Made by a program: the position numbers and the translations under genes. The notes under the pieces were generated by a model, which saw only the letters and a list, made by a program, of their open reading frames with translations, was not told the origin of the DNA and did not search any database. Below, in pieces: positions 1 through 10,071 of a stretch of 64,000 bases of DNA. The DNA comes from Carthagonibacter sp032251515. GTDB lineage: Bacteria; Gemmatimonadota; Gemmatimonadetes; Palauibacterales; Palauibacteraceae. The stretch spans positions 19,073 through 83,072 of the forward strand of contig JAVVDU010000006.1 of the NCBI GenBank assembly GCA_032251515.1, read 5' to 3'. Within the stretch, counting starts at the first letter, position 1, and the number at the start of each line of letters is the position of its first letter.

Positions 1-30
1 GGACCACGTACCTGAGAGGAGCTTTCGAAG

Positions 31-1662
<1,632 letters not shown>

Positions 1663-1694
1663 TCCCGGGCCGCATCTTCCGGTACGTGCACCGA

Positions 1695-1719
1695 CGGGCC
1701 CGGCCACCGGCCGGGCCCG
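1695..1719 (+). terminator. GC-rich hairpin downstream of groEL
   Basis: A perfect 11-bp stem (1695-1705 pairing with 1709-1719) with a 3-base loop lies 33 bases after the groEL stop. It can be extended by a TGCAC/GTGCA outer stem (1687-1691 with 1721-1725). No T-run follows, so it is not a classical intrinsic terminator. It may end transcription with a factor or protect the 3' end. Confidence 0.5.
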
Positions 1720-1859
1720 CGTGCATCCGGAGAGGGCCGCACGGGATCGCCGCGTGAGCCGGACCGGGATAGCTTCGGCCGTGTGAGCGACGGGGCGGAG
1801 CGCTGCGGCACGATCGCGGCCCCCCCGGCAGGCCGCCGGTCCCCGGTCCGGAGAATACG

Positions 1860-3428
1860 ATGCGCAATCCGACGAAGCGCCGCCCGGGCGCGCTCTTCCC
1901 ACTCCGGCTCTCGCTTCTTCCTCTTCTCCTCGTCTTCGCGCCGCTCCCCGCGCAGCAGGCCGGCGTCGTGACCGACGATGCGGCCGCCTCGGCGCGGGTC
2001 GCCGCCGCGAAGGAGGTGGTGGACGAGCTGTTTCGGACCTTCGCCGAGGAGCGGGACCTGCCGGGCCTCGCCTGGGGCATCGTGCACGGGGGACGGCTCG
2101 TCGCATCCGGCGGCACGGGGGTGGCCAACCTCGCCGAGGGGATCCCGGCCGGTCCCCGGTCGCTGTTCCGGATCGCCTCGATGAGCAAGAGCTTCACGGC
2201 GCTGGCCATCCTGCAACTGCGGGACGAGGGCCGGCTGTCGCTGGACGATCCGGTGGCGCGCTGGGTGCCGGAGATGCGCGAGATGGTGTATCCGACCGGG
2301 GATGCCCCGGAGATCACCATCCGCCACCTGCTGACCCACTCCGCGGGATTCCCCGAGGACAACCCGTGGGGAGACCGTCAACTGGCCGACTCCGACCGGG
2401 AACTCCTGGACCTCGTAGCCGCCGGACCGTCCTTCGCGCGGCCGCCCGGCATCGCGTACGAGTACAGCAACCTCGGCTTCGCGCTGCTCGGACAGGTGGT
2501 GGAGGCGGTATCGGGCCTGGAGTTCCACGAGTACACGCGGCGACGGATCTTCGAGCCGCTGGGCATGCACGACACCGTGTGGGAGTTCACCGACGCGCCG
2601 CCGCGGCGGCTCGCGCTGGGATACGACCGGGTCGACGGCGCCTGGCGGCAGGTCCCGCACGAGCACCACGGCTCGTTCGGGGCGATGGGGGGGTTGCTCA
2701 CCTCCGTGGAGGACTTCGCCGCCTGGGCGGTGCTGCACGTCGGGGCCTGGCCACCGCGCGACGGGCCGGAGAGTCCCGTCCTGCGCCGGGCCTCGCTGCG
2801 CGAAATGCACCAGCCGTGGCGCTTCGCATCACTCGAGGGGGACCGGGAGGACGCCGCGGGAGGCGGACCGGCCTGTCCCGTCGTGCGGGCCTACGGGTAC
2901 GGGCTCCGGTGGACCCGCGACTGCGACGACCGCACGGTAGTGGGCCACAGCGGCGGGCTGCCCGGCTTCGGCAGCGACTGGGCGCTCGCGCCGGACTACG
3001 GCCTCGCGGTGTTCTCGTTCGACAACCGGACCTACGCGGGCACCGCGAGCGTGAACGCGGCCGTGCTCGACACGCTGGTGACCCTGGCCGGCCTGGAGCC
3101 CGTCCGTCCGCTCGCGTCTCCCGTCCTGGAGCTGCGGAAGGCGCAGCTGGCGGCCTTCCTGCCCGGCTGGGAGGGGGCCGGAACATCGCCGATCTTCGCC
3201 GACAATTTCCTTCTCGACAACCGCCTCGCGGACCTCGCGGCGCACACCCGCGCCCTGTGGGAGGAGATCGGGCCCGGGCACCGGGTCGGGCCGCTCGAGC
3301 CGTGGAACCGGCTGCGGGGGACTTTCGCCGTGCAGGGAGATCGCGGTACCCTGACCGTGCTGCTCACGCTGTCGCCGGAGCCCGAACCCAGAATCCAGCA
3401 GGTGGTGCTGCGCCGCGGCCCGCCGTGA
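1860..3428 (+). CDS. Exported serine hydrolase, beta-lactamase/PBP-like (class C family)
   Basis: Predicted penicillin-binding-protein-like serine hydrolase of the beta-lactamase superfamily (PF00144 type), 522 residues. The N-terminus is a signal peptide: basic residues, a hydrophobic run LSLLPLLLVF, then a likely cleavage region ending PAQQ. The catalytic triad motifs are visible: SMSK (Ser107/Lys110), YSN (202-204) and a third motif GHSGG near residue 363. The region after about 400 is a C-terminal tail resembling the extra domain of many family members. Substrate is unknown; esterases, D-aminopeptidases and peptidases all share these motifs, so a true beta-lactamase should not be assumed. 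It stands alone between groEL and a J-domain gene. The ATG is supported by the signal peptide it gives. Confidence 0.88.
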   Translation: MRNPTKRRPGALFPLRLSLLPLLLVFAPLPAQQAGVVTDDAAASARVAAAKEVVDELFRTFAEERDLPGLAWGIVHGGRLVASGGTGVANLAEGIPAGPRSLFRIASMSKSFTALAILQLRDEGRLSLDDPVARWVPEMREMVYPTGDAPEITIRHLLTHSAGFPEDNPWGDRQLADSDRELLDLVAAGPSFARPPGIAYEYSNLGFALLGQVVEAVSGLEFHEYTRRRIFEPLGMHDTVWEFTDAPPRRLALGYDRVDGAWRQVPHEHHGSFGAMGGLLTSVEDFAAWAVLHVGAWPPRDGPESPVLRRASLREMHQPWRFASLEGDREDAAGGGPACPVVRAYGYGLRWTRDCDDRTVVGHSGGLPGFGSDWALAPDYGLAVFSFDNRTYAGTASVNAAVLDTLVTLAGLEPVRPLASPVLELRKAQLAAFLPGWEGAGTSPIFADNFLLDNRLADLAAHTRALWEEIGPGHRVGPLEPWNRLRGTFAVQGDRGTLTVLLTLSPEPEPRIQQVVLRRGPP

Positions 3429-3526
3429 TCGCCATCGGCGCCGGATGGCGGTGCTGGCACGGATCCTTCAGGCGTCGAGCCGGGGTGCGCGAGCAACGAC
3501 AGGATCGTCCGGGGGAGGTCGGAGCC

Positions 3527-4093
3527 GTGAATCAGCGACCGTTCGTCGACTACTACGAAGTGCTGCAGCTCAGCCAGTGCGCGGACGCGGAGACGGTGGA
3601 GCGCGTGTTCCGTCTGCTCGCCAAGCGGTACCATCCGGACAATCCCGAGTCGGGGGACGACGCGAGGTTCCGCGAGGTGCACGAGGCGTACGAGGTCCTG
3701 CACGATCCGGAACGGCGGGTGGAGTACGACGTGCAGTACGACCGGAACTGCAGTCTGCAGTGGAGGATCTTCGACCAGGGATCCGCCCTGTCGAGCCATG
3801 AGGAGGACCGGCGGATCTTCGAGGGCGTGCTGTCGCTGCTCTACGCCGCGCGCCGCCAGAATCCCCAGTCCGGCGGGCTCGGATCCATGCACCTCGAGCG
3901 CATGCTCGGCGTGCCGCGGGAGCACCTGGAGTTCCCCCTCTGGGTCCTCAAGAAGCGGGGCTGGATCGAGACGCTCGACACGGGCGAGGTCGCGATCACG
4001 ATCGACGGGATCGACCAGATCTGCGCCATGGGCGTGACCCCGCCGGACGAGCGCCTGCTGGAGGGCGGCGCGCCACTGGAGCAGGCGGTCTGA
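3527..4093 (+). CDS. J-domain protein with C-terminal winged-helix-like region
   Basis: An 188-residue protein starting with GTG, chosen because GGGGGAGG lies 8-9 bases upstream and the J domain begins directly after it. Residues 6-70 form a J domain with the HPD tripeptide at 36-38 (AKRYHPDN), which in this family stimulates the ATPase of DnaK/Hsp70. It lacks the Gly/Phe linker and zinc fingers of DnaJ. Residues about 100-170 (VPREHLEFPLWVLKKRGWIE and the following strand-like segment) resemble a winged-helix fold, which could bind DNA or protein. Partner and role are unknown. It is followed after 37 bases by a HAD gene. Confidence 0.82.
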   Translation: MNQRPFVDYYEVLQLSQCADAETVERVFRLLAKRYHPDNPESGDDARFREVHEAYEVLHDPERRVEYDVQYDRNCSLQWRIFDQGSALSSHEEDRRIFEGVLSLLYAARRQNPQSGGLGSMHLERMLGVPREHLEFPLWVLKKRGWIETLDTGEVAITIDGIDQICAMGVTPPDERLLEGGAPLEQAV

Positions 4094-4130
4094 GCCCGCG
4101 GCACCCCCTTTCCCCGGTTCCCCGGCCCGG

Positions 4131-4895
4131 GTGGCCCCGGCGGTGACCCGGCCGGCGCAGGCCGGGACGGCGCGGGCCCGCATCGTGGCCTGGGACTTCG
4201 ACGGGACGCTCGTCGACTCCCGCCACCGCAACCTGAGCGTGAACCACGCCATCGTCCGGGAACTGACCGGACGGCAGCCCTCCGAGTTTCCCGCCCTGAC
4301 GACCGTCCGCTCCTACGAGGCGGCGATCGCCCGGGCGCGCGACTGGAGGGATTTCTACGCGCGCGAGTTCGGGCTCCGCGACGACCTGGTGGAGCGGGCC
4401 GGCGTGCTGTGGCCGCGCCTGCAGGCCGCGGATCCCACGCCGCTGCGCCCCTTCGACGGGATCGTCGAGACCCTGGACGCCCTCGCCGACCTGCCCCACG
4501 CGATCGTCTCCCAGAACGACAGCGTCGTGATCCACGACACGCTCACCACCAGCGGGCTCGCGGAGCGCTTTCGACTGGTGCTGGGACACCGGGAAGTAGG
4601 TCCCGAAGGGCAGAAGCCGTCGCCGGCCGGCCTGCTGCGCTGCCTCGAGCTGGCGGACGGGGACGGCCCCGTCGATCTCTTCTTCGTGGGAGACCACGAG
4701 GTGGACGCGCAGTGCGCGCACAACGCGCGCGCGGCACTCGCCGCGGCCGGCCGGGACGTGCGCATCGTGGGCATCGCCGCCCGGTACGGGACGTCCGCCC
4801 ATGCGGAGTGGGGCCGGCCGCCGGACCGGTCGGCCGCCACGCCCGCCGAGGTGGCCGCGATCGTGCTCGGCGAGGACGACACCCCGGCCGGCTGA
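4131..4895 (+). CDS. HAD-superfamily hydrolase (phosphoglycolate phosphatase-like)
   Basis: A 254-residue haloacid dehalogenase-fold hydrolase. Motif I is WDFDGTLVDS, with the nucleophile and general acid Asp22/Asp24. A Ser/Asn motif occurs in the middle (AIVSQNDS), then a Lys (EGQKPSPAGL) and a motif IV FFVGDHEVD that binds Mg2+. A helical cap of the phosphoglycolate phosphatase type lies between motifs I and II. Probably a small-molecule phosphatase; the substrate cannot be read from sequence. The start is uncertain: GTG at 4131 is used, but GTG at 4143 is also possible and neither has a strong ribosome-binding site. It runs toward the membrane-protein gene on the other strand, with only 15 bases between stops. 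Confidence 0.8.
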   Translation: MAPAVTRPAQAGTARARIVAWDFDGTLVDSRHRNLSVNHAIVRELTGRQPSEFPALTTVRSYEAAIARARDWRDFYAREFGLRDDLVERAGVLWPRLQAADPTPLRPFDGIVETLDALADLPHAIVSQNDSVVIHDTLTTSGLAERFRLVLGHREVGPEGQKPSPAGLLRCLELADGDGPVDLFFVGDHEVDAQCAHNARAALAAAGRDVRIVGIAARYGTSAHAEWGRPPDRSAATPAEVAAIVLGEDDTPAG

Positions 4896-4910
4896 GCGGT
4901 CCGCCGCCTG

Positions 4911-6203
4911 TCAGGTCCGGCGCAGGGTCGGCGCCAGCCACCCCGTCGAAGCCGCCCGCCCGCCCACCATCGCCAGCACGGCGGCGTTCACGCCCACGAG
5001 CCCCAGCGCCCAGCCGCCGGTGGCGAACAGGCCGGCGATGGCCGCGACCTCGATGGCCGTCGCCACCGTGATCGGCCGCGTGTCTCCACCCTTCATCAGC
5101 ACGGCGCGCAGGAAAGACAGGAAGACCGACAGCGCGGGGAGGGGTACCAGGATCCGGGCCGCCGGCAGGGCGAACGCGGTCAGCTCGGGCGTCAGGCCGG
5201 AGATCGTGACGAACCAGACGTCGGCGAGCGGCGTGAAGGCGATGAGCGCGAGTCCCGCCGAGGCGGACAGGCCGAGCCAGGTCCCGAACCGGGCGAGCTC
5301 GGAGACGTGCTCGCGCTCCCGTCCCATCAGGGCGATCGCCGCGTCCTGGTAGCTGAGGCCGAGGGCCCGGAACAGGAAGGACAGCGCGTTGACGACCGGA
5401 AACACGGCCAGCGACTCCACCGGCGAAGCCGAGCGGCCCATGAAGAAGGTCAGCATCGGCTGCACCGTGAGCCCGAGGAGCGACGTGAGGGCGAGCGGCA
5501 CGTAGAACGACACGATGCGCCGGGTGTCCAGGGCGCCGGCCGCGGGATCGGCCACGGCCGGGCCCGCGAGCAGCTCGCGTACCGTGCGGGCGGCCATCAG
5601 GCGGGCGGCCACCGCCTCCACGCACACCGCCACGGAGAGGGAGGCGGCCCCCACCCAGGCCCCGGGGAGATCCGATGCCACGAACAGCGTCGCGGCCGTG
5701 GTCGCCATCGCGACGAGCCGGATGACCGTTCCCACGGCGACGAGCCGGGTGCGGCCGGACCGGATGAGGACGCCCTGCAGGAACCGCCGCACCCCGATCG
5801 CGGCGGGCCAGGGAAGGAACAGCCACAGGGCGCCGTAGGTGAGATCTGCCACTTCGTCCGGCAGGCCCACCGCCGTGCGCATCAGGAAGTCGAACACCGG
5901 CGGGATGAGCACGAACAGCAGCAGGCCGGTCGACCCGGCGTTCAGCAGGTTGGCGAACCGGCGCAGGCGGCGGTAGCTGGTGGCGTCCTCGACGAGCGCC
6001 GTGGCGGCGCTCATCAGCATGATGACCGGCGCCTCCACGAGGATCGCGAAGGCGAACGCCACTCCGTGGGCCGCGAGGTTGAACTTCGGGTCCGCGAGCC
6101 GCGCGATCACCGCGGCGAGAAACGGGCCCTCGGCGGCCATCATCAGCCACGTGGCGGCGAGCGGCGCCCAGAACAGCAGGATGGATCGGTTCGTGTGCCG
6201 CAC
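4911..6203 (-). CDS. Polytopic membrane protein, MATE/MOP flippase-like
   Basis: About 430 residues with roughly twelve hydrophobic segments in two halves, the pattern of the MOP superfamily (MATE efflux pumps and lipid-linked sugar flippases). Conserved-looking stretches include SFYVPLALTSLLGLTVQPML at the start of the second half and the facing helix with SASPVESLAVFPVV. Family-level assignment rests on topology and resemblance, not on a diagnostic catalytic motif, so either drug/Na+ antiport or lipid flipping is possible. The start is inferred at GTG 6203, immediately before RHTNRSILLFWAPL, where the first membrane helix begins. Upstream in-frame sequence lacks coding character. No strong ribosome-binding site is visible. 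Confidence 0.72.
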   Translation of the reverse strand: MRHTNRSILLFWAPLAATWLMMAAEGPFLAAVIARLADPKFNLAAHGVAFAFAILVEAPVIMLMSAATALVEDATSYRRLRRFANLLNAGSTGLLLFVLIPPVFDFLMRTAVGLPDEVADLTYGALWLFLPWPAAIGVRRFLQGVLIRSGRTRLVAVGTVIRLVAMATTAATLFVASDLPGAWVGAASLSVAVCVEAVAARLMAARTVRELLAGPAVADPAAGALDTRRIVSFYVPLALTSLLGLTVQPMLTFFMGRSASPVESLAVFPVVNALSFLFRALGLSYQDAAIALMGREREHVSELARFGTWLGLSASAGLALIAFTPLADVWFVTISGLTPELTAFALPAARILVPLPALSVFLSFLRAVLMKGGDTRPITVATAIEVAAIAGLFATGGWALGLVGVNAAVLAMVGGRAASTGWLAPTLRRT

Positions 6204-6407
6204 GGTCCCGGCCGGTGGGGGCGGAGATCGGTCGCGAGCGGTGAGTATGCCACCCGGTGTCGCGAACGGCCAGAAGGCGGTGCCGGGCGCGAGGGTCGTT
6301 GACACGCGGCGGGCGGGAGGCGCTCTTGCCGATGAGCGGATCGCACCCCCGGAAGCCCGGTTCGTCCGGACCGGGCGGACCGGGAATCTGCAGAGAAGGG
6401 AGCCGAG

Positions 6408-6599
6408 ATGTCCGAAGTCCCGACGTGCCTGGCCTGCGGCCGGCCGCAGGAGCAGGTCCCCCTGATCGCGCTCGCGTGGCAGGGCTCCGAGACGTGGATC
6501 TGTCCGCAGCACCTTCCCGTCCTGATCCACGACCCGGCCCGCCTCGCCGGCCGGCTGCCGGGGGCCGAGTCGCTCCGGCCGGCGGATCACCACGACTGA
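6408..6599 (+). CDS. Small putative zinc-ribbon protein
   Basis: A 63-residue protein, ATG preceded by AGAAGGGAGCC. It has a CLAC pair at residues 8-11 and a CPQH pair at about 32-35, separated by about 20 residues including LIALAWQGSETWI. This arrangement fits one treble-clef or zinc-ribbon site with three Cys and one His. No function is known to me. It is not obviously linked to the divergent membrane protein (204-base spacer, nothing else seen in it) but sits 13 bases upstream of menH and could be co-transcribed. The short length and regular codon use argue that it is real. Confidence 0.62.
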   Translation: MSEVPTCLACGRPQEQVPLIALAWQGSETWICPQHLPVLIHDPARLAGRLPGAESLRPADHHD

Positions 6600-6612
6600 C
6601 CGGGTAGCGCTC

Positions 6613-7449
6613 GTGGACGTATTGCTGCGCGATGGCCTGCGGCTGCACGCCCGCACGGGCGGCGCCGGTCCCCCGGTCCTGCTCCTGCACGGGTTCACGG
6701 GATCGGCCGAGTCGTGGGACGATGGGCTCCTGCGGGAGCTCGGGCGCGCGCACCGGTGGATCGCCGTGGACCTGCCCGGACACGGCCGCAGCGACCGCCC
6801 CGGGGACCCGGGCCGTTACGCGCTGGAGGCGGTCGTGGCGGACCTGGCGGACCTGCTGGACGCGGCCGGCGCGGAGGCGGCCGCGTGGATCGGGTACTCG
6901 ATGGGAGGGCGCATCGCGCTCGGCGCGGCCGCGCTCGCGCCCGCCCGCGTGCGGGGGCTCGTGCTCGAGAGCGCTTCGCCGGGCCTGGCGACCGAGGAGG
7001 CGCGTGCGGTCCGGCGGCGGGAGGATGCCGCGCTGGCCGGCCGCCTGCGCTCGGACGGGATCGCCGCCTTCGTGGCGGAGTGGGAGGCGCGGCCCCTCTT
7101 CGCCACGCAGGAGCGGCTGCCGCCGTCCGTCCGGGCCGCACAGCGAAGGCGACGTCTCGCCAACGATGCGTCGTCTCTCGCGGCCTGCCTAGGAGGGCTC
7201 GGAACCGGGTCGCAGCCGGACTTCTGGGATGCGCTGCCGGACATCCGCGCCCCGACGCTCGTCGTCGCGGGATGCGAGGACACGAAGTTCGCCGACATCG
7301 GGCGCCGGATGGCCGCCGCGCTTCCCGTGGCCCGGCTGGCGCTCGTACCGGGGGCCGGCCACGCCGTCCACCTCGAGGCCCCCGAGGCGTGGCTGCGCGA
7401 AGTGGGATCCTTTCTGTCCACGGTCGGAGGAACGGAGGCGGAGGCGTGA
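6613..7449 (+). CDS. menH: 2-succinyl-6-hydroxy-2,4-cyclohexadiene-1-carboxylate synthase (MenH)
   Basis: Alpha/beta-hydrolase of menaquinone biosynthesis that eliminates pyruvate from SEPHCHC to give SHCHC. The 278-residue protein has the oxyanion region LLHGFTGSAESWD (about 25-37), the nucleophile elbow GYSMGGR with Ser96, a later acid in GCEDTKF, and the catalytic His in GAGHAVHLE. MenH-specific blocks are also present: ESASPGL, WEARPLFATQERLP, and LGTGSQPDFWD, which separate it from generic hydrolases. No other men genes are in the window. The GTG start has no strong ribosome-binding site. It overlaps the next gene by four bases (GTGA), so the two are translationally coupled. Confidence 0.85.
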   Translation: MDVLLRDGLRLHARTGGAGPPVLLLHGFTGSAESWDDGLLRELGRAHRWIAVDLPGHGRSDRPGDPGRYALEAVVADLADLLDAAGAEAAAWIGYSMGGRIALGAAALAPARVRGLVLESASPGLATEEARAVRRREDAALAGRLRSDGIAAFVAEWEARPLFATQERLPPSVRAAQRRRRLANDASSLAACLGGLGTGSQPDFWDALPDIRAPTLVVAGCEDTKFADIGRRMAAALPVARLALVPGAGHAVHLEAPEAWLREVGSFLSTVGGTEAEA

Positions 7450-7973
7450 GGATCGTCGGAGGGACGTGGGCAGGCCGCTCGCTCGTGTCGCCCGGCGGCA
7501 GCGTCCGCCCCACGGCCGAGGACGTGCGTGCCCGCTGGATGGACCTGCTGACTGGTCGCCTCGAGGGCGCGCGCGTCCTCGACCTGTTCGCGGGAAGCGG
7601 TGCCCTGGGGCTGGAGGCGATGTCGCGCGGCGCCCGCTGGGTGGACTTCGTGGAGAACGGCCCCGCGAGCCTGCACGCCCTGAAGGCGAACGTGGCGGCG
7701 CTGCGGCTCGGACGGCGCGGCCGGATCTACAAGCGGGACGCGATCCCCTTCGTCGAGGCCCTCGCGGAGGGGGCGTACGACCTCGCCTTCGCCGATCCTC
7801 CGTACGGGTCCCGCAAGCTGGACCGCGTGGTGGACCGCTGGCTCGCCGTCCCGTTCTGCACGGTGCTCGCGGTCGAGCACGAGCGGTCGCACGCGCTCCC
7901 CGGCCGGCCCCGCCGGCACGACGTGGGAGGAGGGAGCCGGATCTCGCTCTACGGAATCCGCTCCTCCGGCTGA
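7446..7973 (+). CDS. rsmD: RsmD-family 16S rRNA (guanine966-N2)-methyltransferase
   Basis: S-adenosylmethionine-dependent N2-guanine methyltransferase, 175 residues. The N-terminus MRIVGGTWAGR and RPTAEDVRARWMDLL match the RsmD family. The SAM-binding loop is VLDLFAGSGALGLEAMSRGA (about 44-63), an acidic residue follows in VENG, and the catalytic DPPY is at 117-120. In this family the protein methylates G966 of 16S rRNA in the assembled 30S subunit. GTG 7446 is chosen because it gives the conserved N-terminus and overlaps the menH stop by four bases. It is a little shorter at the C-terminus than the E. coli protein. Confidence 0.87.
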   Translation: MRIVGGTWAGRSLVSPGGSVRPTAEDVRARWMDLLTGRLEGARVLDLFAGSGALGLEAMSRGARWVDFVENGPASLHALKANVAALRLGRRGRIYKRDAIPFVEALAEGAYDLAFADPPYGSRKLDRVVDRWLAVPFCTVLAVEHERSHALPGRPRRHDVGGGSRISLYGIRSSG

Positions 7974-8091
7974 TCCGCGGGGGAGTCGGTCTCACCCGTC
8001 CCGTACGCGGGCCCGCACTTGCCCGGCTCCCGGCGGCCGGCGATGGTCGAAAGAAGACCGTGATCCGGGCCCGGGAGGAAGGAAGACCGTC

Positions 8092-10071
8092 ATGAGATCC
8101 TTCGAGACACCATTGGCTCGCCGCCGCGGCGTCCCCGGCCGGAGCGCGCAGGCGGTCATCTTCGCGGCAGTGCTGCTCGGCGGAGTGGATGCCGCACCGG
8201 CGCAGCAGACGGTGAAGCCCGTCCTGCACGGCCGGCACTGGGTCGCCGTGACCGGAAAGCCGCTGGCGGCCACGGCCGGCGCGCTCGTGTTCGCGCGAGG
8301 CGGCAACGCGGTGGACGCGGCCTGCGCGATGCTGGCCGCCACCTCGACGATGTGGGACGTCCTCTCGTGGGGCGGGGAGACGCAGGCCCTGGTCTTCGAT
8401 CCGCGCGCCGGCGAGGTGGTGGGCGTCAACGCGCTCGGCGTGGCGCCGAGCGGCGCCACGCCGGAGCTCTACCGGGAGCAGGGGCACGAGTACCCGCCGG
8501 CCTTCGGCCCGCTCGCGGCGGTGACGCCCGGTACGCCCGGCGGACTGATGGAGATGCTCGCGCGGTTCGGCCGCCTGAGCCTGGCCGAGGTTCTCGCCCC
8601 CGCGATCGAGATGGCAGACGGGTATCCCATCGAGGCGCAGGCCGCCCGCTCGATCGCGCGGAACCGGGACCGCATCGAGTCGTGGCGCTACACGCGCGAG
8701 ACGATGCTCGTGCCGGACGGGGACTCGCGGCGCGCCCCGCGTGCCGGAGAGATCTTCCGCCAGCCCGACCTGGCCCGCACGCTGCGCCGCCTCGTGGAGG
8801 CCGAGCGCGAGGCCCTGGCCGGGGGCGCCTCCCGCGAGGAGGCGATCCGGGCGGCGTACGACCGCTTCTATCGGGGGGACATCGCCCGCGAGCTGGTGCG
8901 CGGCGCCCGCGAGGAGGGGGCCCTGATCACGCTCGCCGACCTGGACCGCTGGCAGGTGCGGTTCGAGGAGCCGGTGTCGGTGCGGTACGGCGACCTCGAC
9001 GTGTACAAGCTCACGACGTGGACGCAGGGGCCGGCCATGCTCCAGGCCCTGAACATCCTGAAGGAGTTCGACCTGCGCGCCATGGGGTACAACAGCGCCC
9101 GCTACATCCACACGGTGACGCAGGCCCTGCAGCTCGCGTTCGCGGACCGCGACTTTTACTACGGGGATCCGTACTTTCCCCCGCAGGAGCCGGTGGATGG
9201 ACTGCTGTCGGAGGCGTACGGGCGCCACCGGGCGGCACGCATCGACCCGGCGCGCAACGATCCGGAGGCCGGCCCGGGCGACCCGTATCCGTTCCAGGGC
9301 GGCACGAATCCCTTCGCGGCCGAGCTGGCGGCGTGGGGTGGTGGGGAGGGGAGCGACGGGGCGTCGCCGCGCGGCGTGCCGGGCCCGGGTGGGATCTCGC
9401 GCGCGCCGGCCCGGCCGGACCGCCGGAACGGTGAGTGGATCGCGGGTGCCACTCGCCCGGACGGCGACCCGGAGCTCGCCGACTGGTACCTCGGGACGAC
9501 CACGATCCAGGCGGCCGATGCGGAGGGCTGGGTCGTCTCGGTCACGCCGAGCGGCGGCTGGATTCCCGCCGTCATCGCGGGGCGCACGGGAGTGGGGCTG
9601 AGCCAGCGGGCCCAGAGCTTCGTCACGCGTTCCGCGGACGGCCCCTACAACGTGATCGAGCCGGGCAAGCGGCCCCGGGTCACGCTCACGCCGTCCCTCG
9701 CCCTGCGGGATGGGAAGCCCTTCCTCTCCTTCGCGGTGCAGGGCGGCGACACGCAGGACCAGAACCTGCTCCAGTTCCTGCTGAACGTGGTGGAGTTCGG
9801 GATGAACCCGCAGCAGGCCGCCGAGGCGGCGAACGTGAACACCTTCCAGCTCCGGTCCTCGTTCGGCGCGCACGACTCGCAGCCGGGCCGCCTGCTGGTG
9901 CGCGACGACGTGCCCCCGTGGGTGCGCGCGGAGCTGCGGGAGATGGGGTACCGGGTCGGCACGGCTTCCCGCACGTCCGGGCCGATCAACGCGATCCTGT
10001 TCGACCGCGAGCACGGGACGATGTGGGGCGCGTCCAGCGACTACGGCGAGGACTATGGGATCGCCTGGTGA
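8092..10071 (+). CDS. ggt: Gamma-glutamyltransferase-family protein, exported
   Basis: A 659-residue Ntn-hydrolase of the gamma-glutamyltransferase family. A signal peptide (RRRGVPGRSAQAVIFAAVLLGG, cleavage near APAQQ) sends it to the periplasm. Family blocks include LAATAGALVFARGGNAVDAA in the large subunit and, at the start of the small subunit, LGTTTIQAADAEGWVVSVT, where Thr469 is the expected autoprocessing and catalytic nucleophile. The usual His after TT is replaced by Thr, and the small-subunit glycine segment reads GRTGVGLSQR. A Gly/Ser/Pro-rich linker of about 40 residues precedes the nucleophile. Substrate may be glutathione or other gamma-glutamyl or acyl compounds. The ATG has GGAGGAAGGAAG upstream. 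Confidence 0.86.
   Translation: MRSFETPLARRRGVPGRSAQAVIFAAVLLGGVDAAPAQQTVKPVLHGRHWVAVTGKPLAATAGALVFARGGNAVDAACAMLAATSTMWDVLSWGGETQALVFDPRAGEVVGVNALGVAPSGATPELYREQGHEYPPAFGPLAAVTPGTPGGLMEMLARFGRLSLAEVLAPAIEMADGYPIEAQAARSIARNRDRIESWRYTRETMLVPDGDSRRAPRAGEIFRQPDLARTLRRLVEAEREALAGGASREEAIRAAYDRFYRGDIARELVRGAREEGALITLADLDRWQVRFEEPVSVRYGDLDVYKLTTWTQGPAMLQALNILKEFDLRAMGYNSARYIHTVTQALQLAFADRDFYYGDPYFPPQEPVDGLLSEAYGRHRAARIDPARNDPEAGPGDPYPFQGGTNPFAAELAAWGGGEGSDGASPRGVPGPGGISRAPARPDRRNGEWIAGATRPDGDPELADWYLGTTTIQAADAEGWVVSVTPSGGWIPAVIAGRTGVGLSQRAQSFVTRSADGPYNVIEPGKRPRVTLTPSLALRDGKPFLSFAVQGGDTQDQNLLQFLLNVVEFGMNPQQAAEAANVNTFQLRSSFGAHDSQPGRLLVRDDVPPWVRAELREMGYRVGTASRTSGPINAILFDREHGTMWGASSDYGEDYGIAW

Noticed and set aside
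1860..3428. True beta-lactamase (antibiotic resistance)
   Set aside because: The motifs are shared by many esterases and peptidases of this fold; nothing singles out a lactamase.
8041..8091. Short GAAGACCGT repeat before the gamma-glutamyltransferase
   Set aside because: Two 9-base matches in a GC-rich spacer are likely chance and show no palindrome.
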